Shown one piece after another: positions 60,922-64,000 of a stretch of 64,000 nucleotides of DNA. The number at the start of each line of letters is the position of its first letter. Position 1 is the stretch's first letter. The position numbers were made by a program, and so were the translations under genes. The DNA comes from Labilithrix luteola (lineage in GTDB: Bacteria > Myxococcota_A > Polyangia > Polyangiales > Polyangiaceae), in the NCBI RefSeq assembly GCF_001263205.1, contig NZ_CP012333.1, positions 5,061,001-5,125,000 of the forward strand. The letters run 5' to 3'. The notes beneath the pieces were generated by a model, which saw nothing but the letters and a program-made list of their open reading frames with translations, was not told the origin of the DNA and ran no database searches.

Positions 60922-62319
60922 TCAGGGCCTGACACTCACGTGAAGGACCTCTCCTTCGCGCGCGCTGCCGACGAGGGCGAGCTCGATCGTTGGCGGCGCG
61001 TATCCTTGATACGACAGCGACTCCGCGTAGATCGCCAGCAGGTTCGTATATCCGTCGGGTAGAGCAATCGCCGTGTCGCCCGTGGCATTCCAATCGATGG
61101 GCTGTCCCTTGGTGCGTGAAGCAGGCGAGATGCGCATCGCGAGACCCTTGCCGTCGTCCGAATGGATCAAAACGAGTCGGCCGCCTTCGAGCTGGACGAA
61201 GCGAGCGCGATACGCCTTCGGTATCGTGGCGAGGACTCCCGACCAAACGCCGCCGTCCGGTTTGAAGAAGTAGGCGGCCGCGCCGGAGGTCGTCCGGGCG
61301 AGGAGATGGGTGTCGTTCGTCGCTGCGTCGACCACGACGTCATTCGTAGAAACGATGGCATCGTTGGCATTCGAAAGGAGCGAAAAGCCGATGGCATTCG
61401 ACGAAGCGACGTCGACCGTTCCGACCGCACCGAAGAAGCTCCACGCCGGAGCGAGCCCCGAGACGAGCTGCGCATGCATGACGAGCTCGGTCTTGCGACT
61501 GCCGCCGTAGAAGGCTGCATTGATATAGGAGGCGTCGTTGTAGCCGCCGACTCCGCCGGTTCGAGGTCCGTTCCAGCCGCCGCCGTAATCGACCATCCAG
61601 TGGAAGGAGCCGCCTCCGCCATCGGCCACCGTGGTTGCCCACGCGACTTTCCACCCATCCGGCGAGACGGCGGCGCCGACGTAATTCGTCGATGGCGGAA
61701 GCGGAATTGGAATGGCGGAGCATGAACCCGACGTCTCCGTGGGGAGCAGGGAACAGCGCACGATCCGCTGCGCGCTCGTGTCGACACCGTACGATTCGAA
61801 CGAGTCACCGGCGACGAGCGTTGCCGTGTTTTGCTGGATGCCACTTGGAAGGGCCGTCGTCGCGCGTTTCTCCCATCCGGCGGCGCCGAGCCGAAACGCA
61901 TCGACGCGCCGATTCACGTTTACGTCGCACGTATCGGCGCCCGAGCCCTCGCAAGCGTCGTCGACGAACCAGAGCTCTCCGCCCGGACGACGCACGAGGT
62001 GACCGAGATGCGGACCCCACCCTCCGAACATCTTTCCTGGGATCGCGCGATGCGTCGTAGTGATGATGCGCGTCGTGACGGTCATCGACGGTGGCGTCGT
62101 CGTGCCGGCTTCGCCATCGACCTCTCCCGGTGGAGGCGTGTTCGCATCGATCGGAACGGAGGACGTGCCGCCGTCGTCTTCCGTGGACGGGGAAGGGGGC
62201 GAGGAAGCGCCGTCCGTCTCGCCGTCCGAATGGCACCCTCCAAGCATCGCTAGTAGACCAGCGACGCCTACGATGGCGGCGAGGAGCCCCGACGCCCTGC
62301 GCCTCGACACTCGGGCCAT
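60922..62319 (-). CDS. Hypothetical secreted lipoprotein
   Basis: A 465-residue lipoprotein. Signal with AMLGGC lipobox, then a Ser/Pro/Asp/Thr linker to about residue 80. The rest is a series of short beta strands with WFVDDACEGSGADTCDV, AAVSPDGWKVAWATTV, FKPDGGVWSGVLATI, as in beta-propeller surface proteins. ATG 62319 has AGGAG 7 nt upstream. It is 14 nt from the next gene downstream on the same strand. Role unknown. Confidence 0.7.
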   Translation of the reverse strand: MARVSRRRASGLLAAIVGVAGLLAMLGGCHSDGETDGASSPPSPSTEDDGGTSSVPIDANTPPPGEVDGEAGTTTPPSMTVTTRIITTTHRAIPGKMFGGWGPHLGHLVRRPGGELWFVDDACEGSGADTCDVNVNRRVDAFRLGAAGWEKRATTALPSGIQQNTATLVAGDSFESYGVDTSAQRIVRCSLLPTETSGSCSAIPIPLPPSTNYVGAAVSPDGWKVAWATTVADGGGGSFHWMVDYGGGWNGPRTGGVGGYNDASYINAAFYGGSRKTELVMHAQLVSGLAPAWSFFGAVGTVDVASSNAIGFSLLSNANDAIVSTNDVVVDAATNDTHLLARTTSGAAAYFFKPDGGVWSGVLATIPKAYRARFVQLEGGRLVLIHSDDGKGLAMRISPASRTKGQPIDWNATGDTAIALPDGYTNLLAIYAESLSYQGYAPPTIELALVGSAREGEVLHVSVRP

Positions 62320-62348
62320 GCGGATCTCCTGGGTCGTGCTCGAATCTT

Positions 62349-63161
62349 TCATCGCTGCGTACGAGTCGTGAGGGAGGCGACGAGCCTCTGGGTGGGCTCA
62401 TCCGCCGGGAAGTAAGTCTCGATCCGTAGGTCGTCGGCGGTCGCGTCAATCGGCGTTCCGATCGTGGCGATGGTCGTGAAGAGGCGGGCTTCGAGATCGC
62501 CTCGTCGGAGATGCACGGTGAGAAAGGGCCCGTCCGCCACGCCGGAAATGGGGGAGGGGAGTGGGAGGTCGGGGATCTCGGCGAGCTCGTCGCGTAGGCG
62601 GAGGAGCGCCGGATCGTCGGCGAAGCGGGTCGTCTCGCGACGCACGCGATCGAGCAGCAACGTTGCCACCGCCTCGAAATTCACGATCGAGCTCCGGAGG
62701 CCGGCGGGGTGAAGCGTGGCGACGAGTGCATTCCGCATGACCACGGGCGGCGCGTTCTCGACGTCCGTGAAGAGCGCGAACAACCGAGACGCCGCGGCGT
62801 TCATGCGGAGGATGTTCCACGCGCGATCACACGCGACGGCGCCGTTCGGCTCGATCCCCTCGAGCATGAGATCGATGGCCCGACGGAGCGACGCGGCCTC
62901 CGGCGCCTCGAGGGGCACGTCACGAAACGCCGCGACGAAGCCGGCCGCCTGAAGCAGGCCATTGCGATCGCGTAGCGGCAGATCGAGCGCCGCGCCCAGC
63001 AAAAGGACCATCGGTTGACTCGGCGCCGCTCGTCCTGTCTCGAGACAGCTCAGATGACGGCTCGAGATTTCGGCGTCCAGCGCGAGCCGCTCCTGGCTGA
63101 GCCCACGCGCCACGCGAAATCGGCGGAGGAGAGGTCCAAAGAGCGAAGGCTGGCTCGCCAC
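62349..63161 (-). CDS. XRE-family regulator with MmyB-like ligand domain
   Basis: A 270-residue regulator. The N-terminal helix-turn-helix is LLRRFRVARGLSQERLALDA followed by EISSRHLSCLETGRAAPSQP. The C-terminal part (GAVACDRAWNILRMNAAASR, LFTTIATIGTPIDATADDLR, IETYFPADEPTQ) matches the PAS-like MmyB ligand-binding domain, which binds fatty-acid-like ligands in some members. Start is GTG at 63161. It is divergent from a small membrane protein and may regulate it. Confidence 0.88.
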   Translation of the reverse strand: MASQPSLFGPLLRRFRVARGLSQERLALDAEISSRHLSCLETGRAAPSQPMVLLLGAALDLPLRDRNGLLQAAGFVAAFRDVPLEAPEAASLRRAIDLMLEGIEPNGAVACDRAWNILRMNAAASRLFALFTDVENAPPVVMRNALVATLHPAGLRSSIVNFEAVATLLLDRVRRETTRFADDPALLRLRDELAEIPDLPLPSPISGVADGPFLTVHLRRGDLEARLFTTIATIGTPIDATADDLRIETYFPADEPTQRLVASLTTRTQR

Positions 63162-63246
63162 GCCTCGAGCCTACCGGTTCACCGCCTGCCCGTCATGACC
63201 ACGGAGGTCATGGTCATCCCGACGTCCTCGGCCCACAGTCCCGCGC

Positions 63247-63552
63247 ATGGACAAACGCGTCGTCCCGTGGGTTCTCGTCCCTTTCTTCGGTTACAGCTCG
63301 TGGGTGATCGTCCATCACGGCTATTTCGGCTTCCTCACCCTCGCCTATCGTGAGCCGTGGGCGATGCAGATGCTGCTCGATCTGGTGATTGCCCTCACGC
63401 TCGTGGCCAGCTGGATGCGCCGCGACGCCCGTGAACGCGCGATCCGCGTCACCCCGTACATCGTTCTCCTCCCCTTCGTCGGCTCGATCAGCGCCCTCGC
63501 GTATCTCGTCCACCGCTCACTGGTCGACGCAAGAGCGACGAACGAAGGCTAA
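63247..63552 (+). CDS. Small three-helix membrane protein (DUF2834-like)
   Basis: A 101-residue protein with membrane segments at about 7-30, 38-57 and 68-90, in the style of DUF2834. Divergent from the XRE/MmyB regulator, a pairing that suggests local control. Function unknown. Confidence 0.65.
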   Translation: MDKRVVPWVLVPFFGYSSWVIVHHGYFGFLTLAYREPWAMQMLLDLVIALTLVASWMRRDARERAIRVTPYIVLLPFVGSISALAYLVHRSLVDARATNEG

Positions 63553-63567
63553 ATTTGGCTCGAGCAC

Positions 63568-64000
63568 TTACGGAGCCGGCATCGCGAATATGGCGTGACC
63601 GATGGCGTCGTATGGATATTCTTTGAGCAAGCGCGGAAGGCGTAGGAGCATCAGCCCTTCGACGCGCGCGACAGACTGTCCGCAGTGTTCGGTGAACACC
63701 GGAGGCGGAATTCGTCGCTTCGCGTGGCCGGTGATGGCGTAGATCTGGTCGAGGCCGAAGGCGTAGACGGTGTTGCCGCTCGTGACGAGCTTCGAGAACG
63801 GTAGTGTGTCGATTTTGACGTGCGACCGGCGGTCGTTCAAGTCAGCCATTCCCTTTTCTTCGAGCACGACCGCGGAATTGTTGGGACACACGCGTGCAAT
63901 GAAACCGTCGCCACTGTTCGCGTGAAGCAAGCCGTTGCTGGCGATGACGCAACTTCGGTCGAGCGGGTCGACGATGACATCTGTCATTGAACCATCGAAG
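63568..64000 (-). CDS. Hypothetical protein, C-terminal part (truncated by window edge)
   Basis: The frame stays open to the right edge, so only the last 140 or so residues are seen. It has repeated strand patterns with Gly/Asp turns (DRSCVIASNGLLHANSGDGF, LVTSGNTVYAFGLDQIYAIT), resembling beta-propeller repeats of secreted proteins. The start lies outside unless the ATG at 63987 is used. Confidence 0.55.
   Translation of the reverse strand, partial: FDGSMTDVIVDPLDRSCVIASNGLLHANSGDGFIARVCPNNSAVVLEEKGMADLNDRRSHVKIDTLPFSKLVTSGNTVYAFGLDQIYAITGHAKRRIPPPVFTEHCGQSVARVEGLMLLRLPRLLKEYPYDAIGHAIFAMPAP

Overview
The window looks like chromosomal DNA of a high-GC myxobacterium (Myxococcota, most like the Polyangiales). 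This is inferred from several things: many secreted lipoproteins with Asp/Ala/Gly/Ser/Pro-rich linkers after the lipobox, a DUF2330 protein with a MYXO-CTERM-like tail, a DUF2378/TIGR02265-type protein, a myxobacterial-type REP-associated tyrosine transposase, and long spurious antisense frames typical of GC-rich third codon positions. No rRNA, convincing tRNA, CRISPR array or prophage was seen.

Layout, left to right. 1-5.2 kb: truncated zinc alcohol dehydrogenase, a lipoprotein, a TPR/winged-helix regulator overlapping a PHB-depolymerase-like lipoprotein, and a secreted START-like protein. 5.2-9.4 kb: proton-pumping pyrophosphatase (K+-independent signature), universal stress protein, nicotinate phosphoribosyltransferase. 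9.4-14 kb: a degenerate HicA-like protein, a LysR regulator, and a haloalkane dehalogenase followed 8 nt later by an ECF sigma gene. 14-25.7 kb: tatD, cysS, an SDR reductase and several cell-envelope lipoproteins, including a DUF2330/MYXO-CTERM protein and a cysteine-rich-repeat outer-membrane protein. 25.8-28.3 kb: two decayed loci, a heavy-metal RND efflux remnant (adaptor front fused to permease back) and a frameshifted repeat protein.

28.3-40 kb: lipoproteins; an FAD monooxygenase facing a GntR-TetR double-headed regulator across two identical palindromes; a lone serine recombinase; DUF2378, VOC, GNAT, MpaB-like, DoxX/HxlR and epimerase genes. 40.1-43.1 kb: a 235-bp palindromic element, then a coupled operon for sulfur-compound transport (TauE-YeeE fusion, YeeE-like partner) ending in an ECF sigma factor with its own zinc-finger tail. 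43.5-47 kb: a secreted GH5 glycosidase, then about 0.8 kb holding six copies of an imperfect palindrome in both orientations, beside a RAYT-family HUH transposase. This REPtron-like locus is the most unusual part of the window.

47-64 kb: a CLC transporter of probable fluoride type, a TPR protein, 1.4 kb of mostly non-coding DNA with short tandem repeats, a complete tripartite RND efflux operon (lipoprotein adaptor, HAE1-like permease, outer-membrane factor), a hydrolase, a VOC protein, lipoproteins, an XRE regulator and a truncated gene at the right edge.

All calls come from reading the sequence and from remembered family signatures; no database search was run.
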